A stretch of DNA of 64,000 bases, taken from positions 37,005,425 to 37,069,424 of the forward strand of contig CAIIXF020000010.1 in assembly GCA_903813345.2 (NCBI GenBank), in the 5' to 3' direction. A program made the position numbers and the translations under genes. Shown piece after piece: positions 48,683-60,121 of the stretch. Source of the DNA: Owenia fusiformis. Lineage: Eukaryota; Annelida; Polychaeta; Sabellida; Oweniidae. Below the pieces are notes generated by a model, which worked only from the letters and a program-made list of their open reading frames with translations, had not been told where the DNA came from and ran no database searches. How positions within the stretch are numbered: the stretch's first letter is position 1; the number at the start of each line of letters is the position of its first letter.

Positions 48683-51600
48683 AATCATATGAAAATATAT
48701 CTAGTTGGGAATGTATATAATTTAATGTACATGTATATTGAGCATCAACACAAGATTGACCATATTCCCCGCCTCATTATGTTATCATTATTAGTAGGAC
48801 AATCTATATCTCAGCCTCAATAGCTAATCATTTATAACAGAAAATGGAGTACATTACTTCATGTTCGCAACATCAGCAGGTCCTTATTGTGTAAATATTT
48901 AATTTGTGAAAGTATGATCCATATATGCCAAACATTTTACCTCAGGCTTGCTGTAGAATCAAAAAATAGAATCTGTGAAGTAAAATAAACTTGTGATAAG
49001 GAAAATTAAAGGTACAACATTCCCTTTCTGTATCATTATTACACCATCTCATACAATCCTGCTTTAACTGTTGGTTTTTACAGTACTGCTGTTCTGACAG
49101 CCCTACACAGCGCTGTTTAGGTAATGACGATCAAACAGTACTGTTAAGCACTGTTAAAGCAGTACTGTTTGATAAGCAGTGCTGTACAGTGCTGTTTTAG
49201 ATTGGCAGTTTAGTTCTGTACATGTATTGATAAATTGTTGTATGCTTAAGTATTGTCACTGATGCTATTTTACTTGCATCATTTATTTTCACATACATTT
49301 AATTTTCCTTGTCACAATTTCATTCCTATTAGAAATCAATAATATTAAACTCCAATATTAGGTAACTGTTTGTATAAGTATAACACATACTTCCAATATT
49401 GGAGATTTAAATTTGATTTTAATATTTTATGCACAAATGTATGTCAAGATTTTAGCCAATTTTTAGATTTGAATTCTTGTTATCTTAAATCAAGTCAGGT
49501 TAACTTGTTCCCAAAATCAATGTATTTGGGTATTTTAGCAATTCATAAAGTATTATTATTGAGTTTTTTACAAAAAGCTATCCTCAATCCTTTGTAAATA
49601 TATCTGTCATTTAAACTTAGATCAAGATTTAAATTAAGGTTTTTGTTGAAAATGCTTACAAATTAAGGTATGACTCTAAGACATGAAAGTGTATAGTGAT
49701 GTAGCTTATGTATATGGCAATGTTTGCTGCCAATAATGCCCTCTCTAAGTAGGGTGGTTTTAGAAACCTAAGTATTATCAATTCGTTGCATGATGTTAAC
49801 ATGGTGGATAGGTCTACAGTATTGTTCCAAACAGGATAAACACCGCTTTGTATAAAGTGGTAAGTTTTAGATGATAAAGTACTGAACATTTCCAATAATA
49901 TCAACTCTGAACCTAATACCAGTTGACATTGTGAACTTATATCAACAAAGTGCATAATAATATAATGAAATATTTCATGAATTTGTAAATTCTGCAAGGT
50001 GTGTATATTTGGGTGCATAGATATTTCATGTATGATAGAAGCCAATAAAGTAGCTATGGTTGTATCACTTGTTGGCCTGCTGTAGATATTAACGAGGGAA
50101 AATGTCGTGCCATTTATATGTGCAAGTTATGTAACAGACAGTTATTGATATGATATTGATGTATGTGAACTATATACTAAATCTTGAATTGATAAGATAC
50201 ATTTTGATCCTTTTAGATGAATGTCTTTAAATAGTACTTTAACTTGCCATGGTACAAGCAATTCAAATTTGTATAGTTTAGTTTATTTAGTTCTTGTAAA
50301 GTTGTTTTAGAATTTTTTGTAGATTTTTGCACTCAATTGTATATACACAGTTTGAATGATACATCAGTTGACAATGGGTTCTTTCCTTCGAAGTTGTTAC
50401 GTGTGACATCGCAAGATAATATGCAAATGGTTTTGTTTTAAAGTGTATATTTAGTTACTTAATTTTATACTTACGATGAATATAATATATTAAATTATTA
50501 TAATATGAATGTAATCCATATGTATTCTGTAAAAATGATGTCTCAGTAAATGTAGTAGCTTGTACAAAAGTAGATAATGTCATATAAGAAACAGCATTGG
50601 GGCAAGGTTGAGATAACATCTTTCTCTCAATAGAAACCATTCTTTCGGTGTTATGTTATGTATATATAATATACATTTAATAAAGTTCAGCTTTTTAGTG
50701 ATTAATGATAAATTACATTATCTTAATCATCCTGTATATATTAAAATTGAGATCAAACAACATCATAATTTGTTTAGAAATGAGAGAATTAGACATGTTT
50801 CAGATGAAACATATTTCTTCCCTAAACAGAAATTATTTGTTTTATGTGTCTAATTTTTTTTTCTTTATGTGTCTAATGAAACATATCATTGATGAGCAAT
50901 TCATATGAAAGAGACACACTTGTTTTCCTCCCCAAACATAAGTTATATTTTTATTTGTCATTGCCCCTATGATTTTTCTGTATGATAATAGTTTGTACAA
51001 AAGGTGTTGTCATTTATATGAAAATAATCACAAGAATTGTGATCAGACGAATCACCATTATATCATTATTATACATATAGTGATAGATGCAGGAATTAGA
51101 TTCAGGGGTCAATGTCAAGTTGCAATCTAATTTATTATTCATACTATAATAAAGAATGGGTTAAAATGTGTTATGGGATCCACAGCATATTCAAGTGGTG
51201 AACTAACGCAATGAAGGGAAGAACTAATTTGTGACTGCTTTGGATTTACACCTCAATGAACGCAATGAACCATGTGGTATGTGTTACTTCATAATTGGGT
51301 ATGAATCCTAAAATATAACTGCACATACTGACCACCTACAATTTAGTGATCATTTTAAACATTGACACATATTTTAATCTGTATATTTAGCAATGAATCG
51401 ATGTAAGTAAATCTGCTTGAAACACTCTTAATTACAAAGTGTGGTTTGTAAAATGCATTTTAAGGGATTAACTCCATTTTATTGCACATCAAACACAATT
51501 GTTTCCTAATTAGAGATACTCTTTAAGGTAATACATGTGAAATTTTAATTTTGACGAAGAATTTTTTGATATCTGAACACTACAATGACCATTTCAGAAG

Positions 51601-53065
51601 ATAACTAATTACTAATTTTAGATTTTAGTTGAGAGAATAATTGTATGAATCTAGTCATGTGGTATATTCTGTAATAAAATGTGGAGAATAAATGTGTAAA
51701 TATTATTCGTAGCATTTCCACATTTGTATCTGTATCACTTAGTATTTGAGGACTTGCACCAAGTGTTCATACACCATACACCAATATTACCAATTAATTA
51801 TTATTCAATGTCAAATAAAATGTAAGCTTTAGTGGAATAAACAGCTGAAACTTGTGTAAGATATGTAATTAATTGTTGTTTGATTTTTTTGTGTTATTGT
51901 TTGTTTGTTTATGGAATTTTAGGTCTACGTTAAAGGGGGAGCTAAAAATTGATGAAAGAAACCACATGTCTGAAAAATTTTGTTTAATCTTTGCCTTCCT
52001 CTCTATTAAAGGCCCTTAATGCTTTTATTTATTCAAAGGGATCGGAAAAGCTTTTGAAAAGAAATAATGTCCAACACCCCATTCCAGTCGTGAACCAATT
52101 GATGAACATACTGTAGTTCAAAATCCATGGAAATCAAATCAAACCTCCGCAAGAGAGCAGACGGGATGGCACTGAATGAGTTCTTTTGAGATGGAAATAT
52201 ATACCTGATATATAAAAAGTTACATGAAAATCCTCAAAACCTGTGATTCAACCAGAAAATATATCCATACTGTTAAAAAAACAATTGGCTTTATGAACAG
52301 ATTCATCGTAATGTCAACTCATTTCTTGAGTCTAATCATGTTTAAGAATATGACCAAGTGATTCATTTTGCTTTTCTCAATAGATATATTCTAAAGATAA
52401 AATAAGTAAAAGTCTTAGACTTCTCATTTGGGATTGACGCCTTCCTGTCAATAGACTGAAACTGAATAGTTATTAGACTTTTAAAATTATTGTCTGTATA
52501 TTTCTAAAAATGACCTCATTGTTCCTGTTCACAATTGTTAACATACTCAGTTGATTCTAAAGCACATGCAATGTTTAAATGGAGAAGCAAATAGAAAATG
52601 TCTAGTTGTTATTTTCAAAGTTTAAAAATCATATTTGATCTTAAAACATCCAAATATCTGAACAACAACCCTCCATAATTTTGATAATCAATAGTCCCCA
52701 CTGTATGGCATGTTAAGGGCTCTTTATGTTTGAATCTTAATTTTTGTTTCATGATTACAATTGTTGAGAATTATGACTTTGATGTATTTGTTAAATCCCT
52801 AATCATAAACAGGTTTCAGTCTGTAGTCCGAAGTGGACTCCTTGTTGCCAACCTTTTGGGGAGTGTATGTATGTATAAATAAGTATAAATGTATGTTTCA
52901 AAAAATATTCTTTCTACCAATAGATAGATAACTATATATTTGTTTACCTAATTCATCTTTACCTAATCTTTACTTGTAGAGTTCTATGTCTGTCTATCCT
53001 TTTCACAAATAGAAATATTCTTAATGTTTATAGAAGGCACTTTTATATTATTTATTCAATTATAG
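48528..53065 (+). other. 4.5-kb stretch without recognised exons
   Basis: AT-rich intron DNA. Near 49080-49200 the motif cagtactgtt recurs in both orientations, making a compact inverted-repeat cluster. A degenerate tacactcccctcc-family member lies near 52640-52870. AATAAA hexamers occur near 50680 and 51690 but no exon is assigned to them. Confidence 0.6.
49085..49200. repeat. Inverted-repeat cluster of cagtactgtt motifs
   Basis: Several direct and inverted copies of aacagtactgtt and cagtgctgt within about 115 bp can fold on themselves. Probably a small MITE. Confidence 0.5.
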
Positions 53066-53104
53066 AAGTTGGAATGAATGGCGTGGTTAAAGAACCCACT
53101 AAAG
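53066..53104 (+). CDS. NCAM/Fas2-like: 39-nt cassette exon upstream of the membrane exon
   Basis: Acceptor tattcaattatag, donor gtgaat; phase 1 on both sides. It encodes EVGMNGVVKEPTK and joins in frame to either 53239 or 54308. It would add 13 juxtamembrane extracellular residues to the transmembrane form. The donor is weak, so it may be optional. Confidence 0.6.
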
Positions 53105-53238
53105 GTGAATTTATTTTTGTTTTCTTATTTGTTTATGTATCCTAAGTAATGTAATTTTACATCTTATGTCATATCTTGCATGCTTAATGTAAGAATTGTT
53201 GAATGACTCAATGAAACCATTTTGTTTACTTGTTCAAG

Positions 53239-53345
53239 ATATAAGCACTAGTGCCAAAGGGAAAGGACCAAAAGTTGAAATGGAACTTAGCAAGAAAAAG
53301 CAAACTCTAAGTGCATACCAGTCAAGAAAAACAAACCCCATATAG
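53239..53345 (+). CDS. NCAM/Fas2-like: Possible alternative terminal exon, short basic tail
   Basis: Acceptor tttgtttacttgttcaag in phase 1, then 34 codons (ISTSAKGKGPKVEMEL, ending YQSRKTNPI) to TAG at 53343-53345. It has no hydrophobic segment, so it would yield a soluble form. Support is limited to the splice site, the phase and the coding-like composition. Confidence 0.4.
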
Positions 53346-54307
53346 CCCAAAACCATTATCTAACGTGAAAAGAAACAATGTCTAATACCCCCTTTCCCCC
53401 ACCATTCAAGAATCAATATCACAATCCAAGACCAGAAGACCAAGGGGCATTTCATTCATACTGAAGTCATTACAATACATGTTGAAGAAAAAATTAGAAA
53501 TTGATAGCCAATTGATAGCCAATACTCATAACCTCAAAAATTGTTGTAGATACAAGTACTCATACAAGATAGAGCATTCAGTCTCAAATGATGTGGGATA
53601 GATAAAATCCAGTCTCCAAGTCCATAGGCGTTTCAAAGGGTCAACATCCATTCACAAAAGCCGTCGCCATAATCCATAAAACACAATAATTCACAATGGT
53701 CATCAGGAGAAAACTATGGCTGGTTTCGATCCCTATTTCTCAACCATTAATGCCATAGCCGGGATCTACCTCAAAAGGTGCCAAGTGAAAATTGATAACA
53801 TGAGTACTGATCTTAATGATGTTTTTCTCTGGCCTTTATTAAAAAAGTGAATCACAATATGGGATTTTAATGTCTGTTTTTTGTTATATTCCCTTTGATA
53901 TTCAATTGATTTTCTGTACATTTCCATGGAGATCCATTGCGGTTAACAAAATCTGAATAGTTGCTTTACACAAATAAGATACTGCTAAACAGTATTTGTA
54001 GAATCAACAAGGGTGACATCAAGTAATCATATACCATATCCTTAGGACACCAATATGATATATTAACCAGGGGGTCATTAACAGAAACTTCATTAAGTTA
54101 CAAATTCGTAAATCAGTTGTTGTTACCATGGATATAATGATGTCACAGTTAGAGAAGAATGAACTTTACGAATTCTTAAATTTATGAAGTTTCTGTTAAT
54201 GGCCCCCAGATTCATAAGACATATTTCTGGAACAAGGTTTATTGTTTTGGTAGACTCAGATCATGTTATGCAATATTACACTTACACACACATGCAAACC
54301 TTTCCAG
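53346..54307 (+). other. 0.96-kb stretch between candidate exons
   Basis: AT-rich with no exon recognised. It contains a MITE at 54070-54207, about 100 bp before the membrane exon. Confidence 0.6.
54070..54207. mobile_element. 138-bp inverted-repeat MITE
   Basis: Left gggggtcattaacagaaact and right agtttctgttaatggccccc are inverted repeats. It is close to the acceptor of the membrane exon. The apparent N-terminal half of the 121-codon frame starting at 54184 is intron and MITE sequence, not protein. Confidence 0.75.
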
Positions 54308-54515
54308 GTGAGGTCATGGCTGAATCCACAGGAGCTAGTGGCTTATCTGTTGGTGCAATCATTGGGATCGTGATCGTTGTCATCATCCTACTCCTCATCA
54401 TCATTGATCTGTCTTGCTACTTCATCAACACGTGTGGACTCCTCCATTGTTGCTGTGTGCATGTCTTGGGAAAGAAGTCTGAAAGGGAAACTGATCCAGA
54501 GAAGGCTGAACAAAG
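54308..54515 (+). CDS. NCAM/Fas2-like: Transmembrane and juxtamembrane exon, NCAM-like protein
   Basis: Acceptor aacctttccag, donor gtatag; phase 1 in, phase 2 out. It encodes a short extracellular stem (GEVMAESTGASGLS), a single membrane helix (AIIGIVIVVIILLLIII), then DLSCYFINTCGLLHCCCVHV and the start of the cytoplasmic tail (LGKKSERETDPEKAEQ). The D-x-x-C-Y-F-x-N-x-C-G-L motif is shared with vertebrate NCAM at the inner membrane face. The cysteine cluster just inside the membrane matches the palmitoylated region of NCAM-140/180. This is the strongest single identification in the window. Confidence 0.95.
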
Positions 54516-54865
54516 GTATAGTTGGACATTTGATTTAGCAAGTTTTTAGTACAATCATTTAATTACTGCCTCTGGGAGACCCATAGGGATAAGGGTTGGG
54601 CCGGCTAGGGATGGTATGTTTGAATACACTAATACCATTGTATGTAACTGTTTTGTACACTGCATTGAAACAGATTCCTGTAATTACAATGCATTGCGAA
54701 CCTTAACTAAAAGATTTAATATGCATTGAAACATTTGATTATAGTATTTTACATGCATGGATGGACTTGATTACATTGCATTGATACATGTTAACTAAGT
54801 GTTTCAAATCCATAAACTACAATATTTTTACATGTTTTCAATTTCACTTTGTTCCAGTCAACTTG

Positions 54866-55500
54866 TCTATATCTAAATATCATACATATATGTTCAAGTA
54901 GTTGCATACATGTTTCATTTTCAACGTGTCTATATATAAATATCATACATATATTCAAGTAGATGCATACATGTTTCATTTTCAATGCGTCTATATCTAA
55001 ATATCATACATATATTCAAGTAGATGCATACATGTTTCATTTTCAATGCGTCTATATCTAAATATCATACATATATTCAAGTAGATGCATACATGTTTCA
55101 TTTTCAATGCGTCTATATCTAAATATCATACATATATTCAAGTAGATGCATACATGTTTCATTTTCAATGCGTCTATATCTAAATATCATATATATATTC
55201 AAGTAGTTGCATACATGTTTCATTTTCAACGCGTCTATATCTAAATATCATACATATATTCAAGTAGATGCATACATGTTTCATTTTCAAAGCGTCTATA
55301 TCTAAATATCATATATATATTCAAGTAGTTGCATACATGTTTCATTTTCAACGCGTCTATATCTAAATATCATACATATATTCAAGTAGATGCATACATG
55401 TTTCATTTTCAATGCGTCTATATCTAAATATCATATATATGTTCAAGTAGTTGCATACATGTTTCATTTTCAATGCGTCTATATCTAAATATCATACATA
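54866..55500. repeat. Minisatellite, ~61-bp unit, ~10 copies, intronic
   Basis: Unit includes ttcaagtagatgcatacatg, tttcattttcaatgcgtcta and tatctaaatatcataca. The array is broken by the element at 55501-56472 and resumes for about 30 bp at 56473, just before the exon at 56510. Confidence 0.92.
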
Positions 55501-56472
55501 CGAGGGTTGATCATAAAGTTCTCATAATATCTCTCTAATTTCTTTATTTTTCAATATATTCTAATGAAATTTTCACAGAATGTGCAGTATAGAATGTCTT
55601 ATTAATTCAGCAAGAAGTATCTAGTTTAACAGAAATATTAAATAAGAAAGGGTTGCCATAGTAACGGGAAATCAAGGCACCTGGGGCAATTTAAAGTAAT
55701 TGAGAGAATGGCTCTAATTAACCATATTAACACAGATAATTACCTCTCATAAATTACCAAACATGTTAAAATGTTAACTTGAATATGTTGTTAAGTGCTT
55801 TTACTATTGAAATATATGTGATACCAGACTCTGAGACTCAAAGGTAATGATCAGAAATGACTGCGTAAGACAATGCAATAGATGCAGAGATCTTCAAAAA
55901 ACTAAAATTCATAGTGATAAATTGTTATGTTAAGTTTATAAGATCCCTTGGTCAGACTAAACATGATCTAAAACAAATATATTGCTAAGATATCAACAAA
56001 ATTACACCCTGTGTGTGGTCTGTACATGTTAAAAATGATCTAAAGGGGCAAAATCAATTTTCCTGAGGATATTTGACAAAACAGTCATGAGGTCTAACAG
56101 TCACTTCTAATGAAGCACAACAATCATCCATTATAAGATCACACAATTCACATGACCATTATAATAGTTCACAACAGTCAAGAGCACATATTATTTGACA
56201 ATTTAATGTGTTTGATGGCGTATTTGACAACTTATAATGTATTTAAACATGGTGAATGGGGGCTATTCTAGATAGTTTTTTTATTTGCCCCGGGTGCCTT
56301 GATTTCAAGTTACTATGGCAACCATTTCTTATTTAATAATTCTGTTATTCTAAATATTTTTGCAGGATTAATAAAACACTCCATGCTGCAGATTCTGTGA
56401 AAATTTCATAGGAAAATATTGAAAAATAAAGAAATTAGAGAGGTATTATGAGAACTTTATGATCAACCCTCG
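55501..56472. mobile_element. 972-bp mariner-like MITE with TA duplication
   Basis: The left end cgagggttgatcataaagtt and the right end (its complement, aactttatgatcaaccctcg) extend as inverted repeats over about 57 bp. The flanks read cataca-ta and ta-tgttcaag, which rejoin to the minisatellite unit after removing one TA, so insertion at a TA with duplication is visible directly. TIR sequence and TA target fit Tc1/mariner elements. There is no intact transposase frame. Confidence 0.85.
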
Positions 56473-56509
56473 TATGTTCAAGTAGTTGCATACATGTTTC
56501 ATTGTGCAG

Positions 56510-56569
56510 CAAAGAGATAATAAAGGATCAAGAAAAACAAGATGGCGCTGCAGTTGAGGATGGAAATGA
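56510..56569 (+). CDS. NCAM/Fas2-like: Cytoplasmic exon, NCAM-like protein
   Basis: Acceptor gtttcattgtgcag, donor gtaagg; phase 2 on both sides. It encodes KEIIKDQEKQDGAAVEDGN, continuing the charged cytoplasmic tail. No stop codon is reached, so at least one further exon must lie downstream. The acceptor sits only 37 bp after the transposon end, within minisatellite-like sequence. Confidence 0.8.
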
Positions 56570-56742
56570 GTAAGGCGCCATCTATACACCCATCTGTAAT
56601 ATTTCAGTTTTCAGCAATGTACTGATTTTGCATGAACAAGTAGAACATATTTATTCTATGATTCCCACTTTATGTTTAGCAATTATTCAAATTAGGAGTA
56701 CAATTTGTATCTTTGGGGTCAAAAAGGGGTCAATATTATACA

Positions 56743-56889
56743 AATAGTGACTACCATTGAGGGCAATAGTATAAATTATTTCCCCGAGGGAATATCCTCT
56801 AAAATGTACTATTCCCGAAGCCACATTATAGAAGATATTCCCAAGGGGAAATCATTTAAAGTATTGCTCGAAATGAGGCAGTCACTATT
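56743..56889. mobile_element. 147-bp palindromic MITE
   Basis: The left arm aatagtgactaccattgagg and following sequence to ttatttccccgagggaat is mirrored by the right arm ending gaggcagtcactatt, about 51 bp per arm. The 81-codon frame across it is incidental. Confidence 0.75.
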
Positions 56890-57214
56890 TGTTTTATTAT
56901 ATACCCTATACTTTTGTCCCATTTCCCCCGCGAAGGCCAAAAAGGCTTAGAAAGCCCCCTCCCCAGGTCCATTGTTAGCATTATAAGCTATGACGTCATA
57001 ATATACTCAACAGAAATTTTTGTCTCAGAAATTTCTGAGACTCTCACTTGACAAATTCAATCATATTGGGTATATAATAAATTTGACTGTTGACCCCACG
57101 ATACATTGCTGGTTAAATAGTGTTTGTCTGAACTTCAATGACAGTGTCTCAGAAAAGACGCTGGGGCAGCTAAATGAAACAAAATCTGGATGGATTAGTC
57201 CACCTCCATCTGTA

Positions 57215-57420
57215 ATTATCCCATCGAACGAAGTTCGGAGGGATATAGGGAACGCGTCCGTCCGTCCGTACGTCCGTCCGTCCGGGCAATAACTCAAATA
57301 CCGTTGGCCCGATTTTGTTCATATTTTGTACACATATACCCTATGGGAGTAGAAGTTCTGCTCGAAAGCTGATTTTCAAAATGGCCGCTCATTTTATTTT
57401 ATTTAAAAATGGCGCCCATT
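57215..57420. repeat. CCGT-run repeat of a type common in marine invertebrates
   Basis: The phrase gaacgaagttcggagggata is followed by a run of cgtccgtccgt units and then cgggcaataactcaaatacc. I recall very similar strings from bivalve and other marine-invertebrate DNA, but have not checked. It leads into the tandem array that follows. Confidence 0.6.
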
Positions 57421-57579
57421 TTAGTGCCGATTTTACAGTAATTTAAGTGCAATATGTAAAACTGTAGTAGCAATATGTTTTAAATGTAAAATTTATGTAG
57501 GACATTAATAAAGCTAGAAATGTAGATAATTATTAAAAAAGCACATGGCAGCCATCTTGAAAGATGGCGGCCTTTACTC

Positions 57580-58110
57580 GTTATTTTACGATTTTTGCTG
57601 TAACTCGAAAAGTAGTGGAGCGATTTTGTTCATATTTGGTATGTGAATACTATAAGCATGGGACACTGTCTAATGACACTTTTGGTAGAAGGCGGCCATT
57701 TAGAAAAATGGCGGCCATTTTAACTTATTTTACTATAACTTGAAAAGTAGTGGAGCGATTTTGTTCATATTTGTTATGTGAATACTATAAGCATGGCACA
57801 CTGTCTAATGACACTTTTGGTAGAAGGCGGCCATTTTAACGTATTTTACTATAACTCAAAAAGTAGTAGAGCGATTTTGTTCATATTTGGTATGTGAATA
57901 CTATAAGCATGGCACACTGTCTAATGACACTTTTGGTAGAAGGTGGCCATTTTAAAATGGCCGCCATTTTAACATATTTTACTATAACTGGAAAAGTAGG
58001 GGAGTGATTTTGTTCATATTTGATATGTGAATACTATAAGTATGGCACACTGTCTAATGATACTTTTGGTAGAAGGTGGCCATTTTGAAAAATGACTGCC
58101 ATTTTTGCTA
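57580..58110. repeat. Tandem array, ~120-bp unit, ~4 copies
   Basis: Units share gcgattttgttcatatttgg, gtgaatactataagcatggc, acactgtctaatgacacttt and ggtagaaggcggccatttt. The first units are the most diverged. Confidence 0.85.
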
Positions 58111-60121
58111 TATACTTTGTTTGTAAAAATGCCAGCCATGGCTGTTTGATGGGATTCGCTACGCTTTGGCATTGCTGTTGTTCTGGTCGACATATTAAAT
58201 TCTTGATTAAATTGCACCATATGTATTCTATTGCTTTGCTGAATCATTACTTGGTCAAAATATATACAAAAGAGAGAAACCTTAATTTACAATGGGGACC
58301 TACGTGACAAATTTTAACCATTTAAGTGACAAAACAATTAGCACAAAATATATTGAAACACAAAATTGGTACTGGAATGAATATGAGCTAAAAATGGCTG
58401 AGACATGTTTTCACTCAGACATGTGTTTTCATATACGTCTATTTCATTATGATTCAACATTATTGTGAATTTTGGATCCTTCGATAGACTAGATGCGAGT
58501 AGAAATAATCTTGATTTATGTCATTAAATATTCAAAATTCAGTCAAATATTTGAAATCTACATGTAAAAGTACATCTAGAAATATTAGTGGGCTGTATAG
58601 CAAGGTTGGTCGGGGTCGGGAGCTGGGGATAATTTTATTGCTTAAATATAACCATATCATCATCCTACATTAGAATCCACTCAGTCTAACATCAATTTCT
58701 GGTGCGAAAGTTGTCATTTTTGAGTTTTACCCCCCTTGACGACAAATTCTTGGGGGTACTATGACAAATGCTTATAACTAAAGAAATATTCATTTGATCA
58801 TCTTCATTTTTGGCATGGGTAATGAACAGGTATGTAAAAGTAAAATTTGAAAAATTCATACAAATCAGGTGATTAATCCATTCTAAAGATAATAATTCAG
58901 GTATTTTCAAGGGTCAATTTCAACATTTTCTGAATGTCGCCATGAAGTAAAAATGACATTATGACCCAATGACATATTTATTGAATGATTTTAGGCTTTA
59001 GAAAATAATTTGACTATATAAGCTAAAATAATAACATGAGAATTGTACCATATAGATAATTCTTCATCGCCATCCAGGCACAAATAAACTTCCCCCTCCC
59101 CCATTTTCGAATATAAAGGTCTATACCTGAAACTTCCTCAAATAGCTATATTTCAGAAACTATTACAGCCTACATTCCAAAATTTCTCATGGTGATTATA
59201 CACATCATACTCTGCATAATAGACATATATTTGAGATTTATCCACTCTATATTTAATAATTAAGGTATTTTCAAGGTTCAATTTCAGCATTTTCGGAATG
59301 TCGCCATGAAGTAAAAATTACATGACCCAATGACATATTTATTAAATGTTTTTAGGCTTTAGAAATTAATTTGACTATATAAGCTAAGATAATAACATAA
59401 GAATTGTACAATATTGATAATTCTTCATCGCCATCCAGGGATAAATACCCCCCCCCCCCCCATTTGCGAAAAGAAAGGTTTTTACCTGAAACTTTCTCAA
59501 ATAGCTATATTTCAGAAACTATTACAGCCTCCATTCCAAAATTTCTCATGTTGATTATACACATCAAAATCTGCACATTATACATATAATTGAAGTCTTA
59601 ACACTTTTTTGAGGGTGTAGCTAAGAAATAATAGTATATTTATTAGACATCTTAGAAATCAAAATACTAGTATATGTTTTAGAAGGTTGTCACAACACTA
59701 CAAGAGAGATATTTTGGATTGTCATCATTATTGAGAATATTACAAAAACATATTTATATTATACAATAATCACCTATTTTCATTTGACATAATTGAAATA
59801 TATTATCCATCTAGTTTTAATGATTTCAGTATATGCATTTAATCCTGAGATGCACTTAGGTTTGATATTCATGAAGGAATCGTTTCTTTCTTGTTTGTAA
59901 TTTAGTTTCTAAGCATAAAACTATAAGCATTTAATCTGTATGCTTTAGGATATACATAATCAATACTGATGACTAAACATTCAATTGACAACATTCAGTC
60001 AACATGCTTGACAACATTCAATAATGATTAATATGTTCGACCAATATGATTTTGAATAACTTCACCAATACACTTTGCTTGAGTATTCACGTCAACATTT
60101 GCTTCAAGTTGTTGAACATTG

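Larger units (their letters stand above)
26458..56569 (+). other. NCAM/Fas2-like: NCAM/Fasciclin II-type cell adhesion gene (visible part)
   Basis: Span of all exons supported for one gene. It encodes a neuronal-type homophilic adhesion receptor with five Ig domains, two FN3 domains and alternative C-termini: GPI-anchored, transmembrane, and probably soluble with a long tail. The identification rests on domain order, two exons per domain with phase-1 domain borders as in vertebrate NCAM genes, and the membrane exon reading DLSCYFINTCGL, which matches the juxtamembrane motif of NCAM proteins. The fourteen core exons total 2115 nt and all phases join. The 5' end (leader, signal peptide, promoter) and the 3' end of the cytoplasmic tail are not seen, so the gene is incomplete in the window. 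Confidence 0.9.
56570..58492 (+). other. Intron after the last visible exon, repeat-filled
   Basis: It contains a small MITE (56743-56889), a CCGT-rich repeat start (57215-57290) and a ~120-bp tandem array (57580-58110). No further cytoplasmic-tail exon was recognised, although short acidic exons would be hard to see. Confidence 0.6.

Noticed and set aside
51923-51952. Acceptor-like sequence (ttatggaattttag) with a short frame VYVKGGAKN
   Set aside because: In the required phase 1 it meets a stop after two codons, and in phase 0 it gives only nine residues.
54184-54307. N-terminal part of the 121-codon frame over the membrane exon
   Set aside because: It runs through MITE and intron sequence before the acceptor at 54307; only the part from 54308 is exon.
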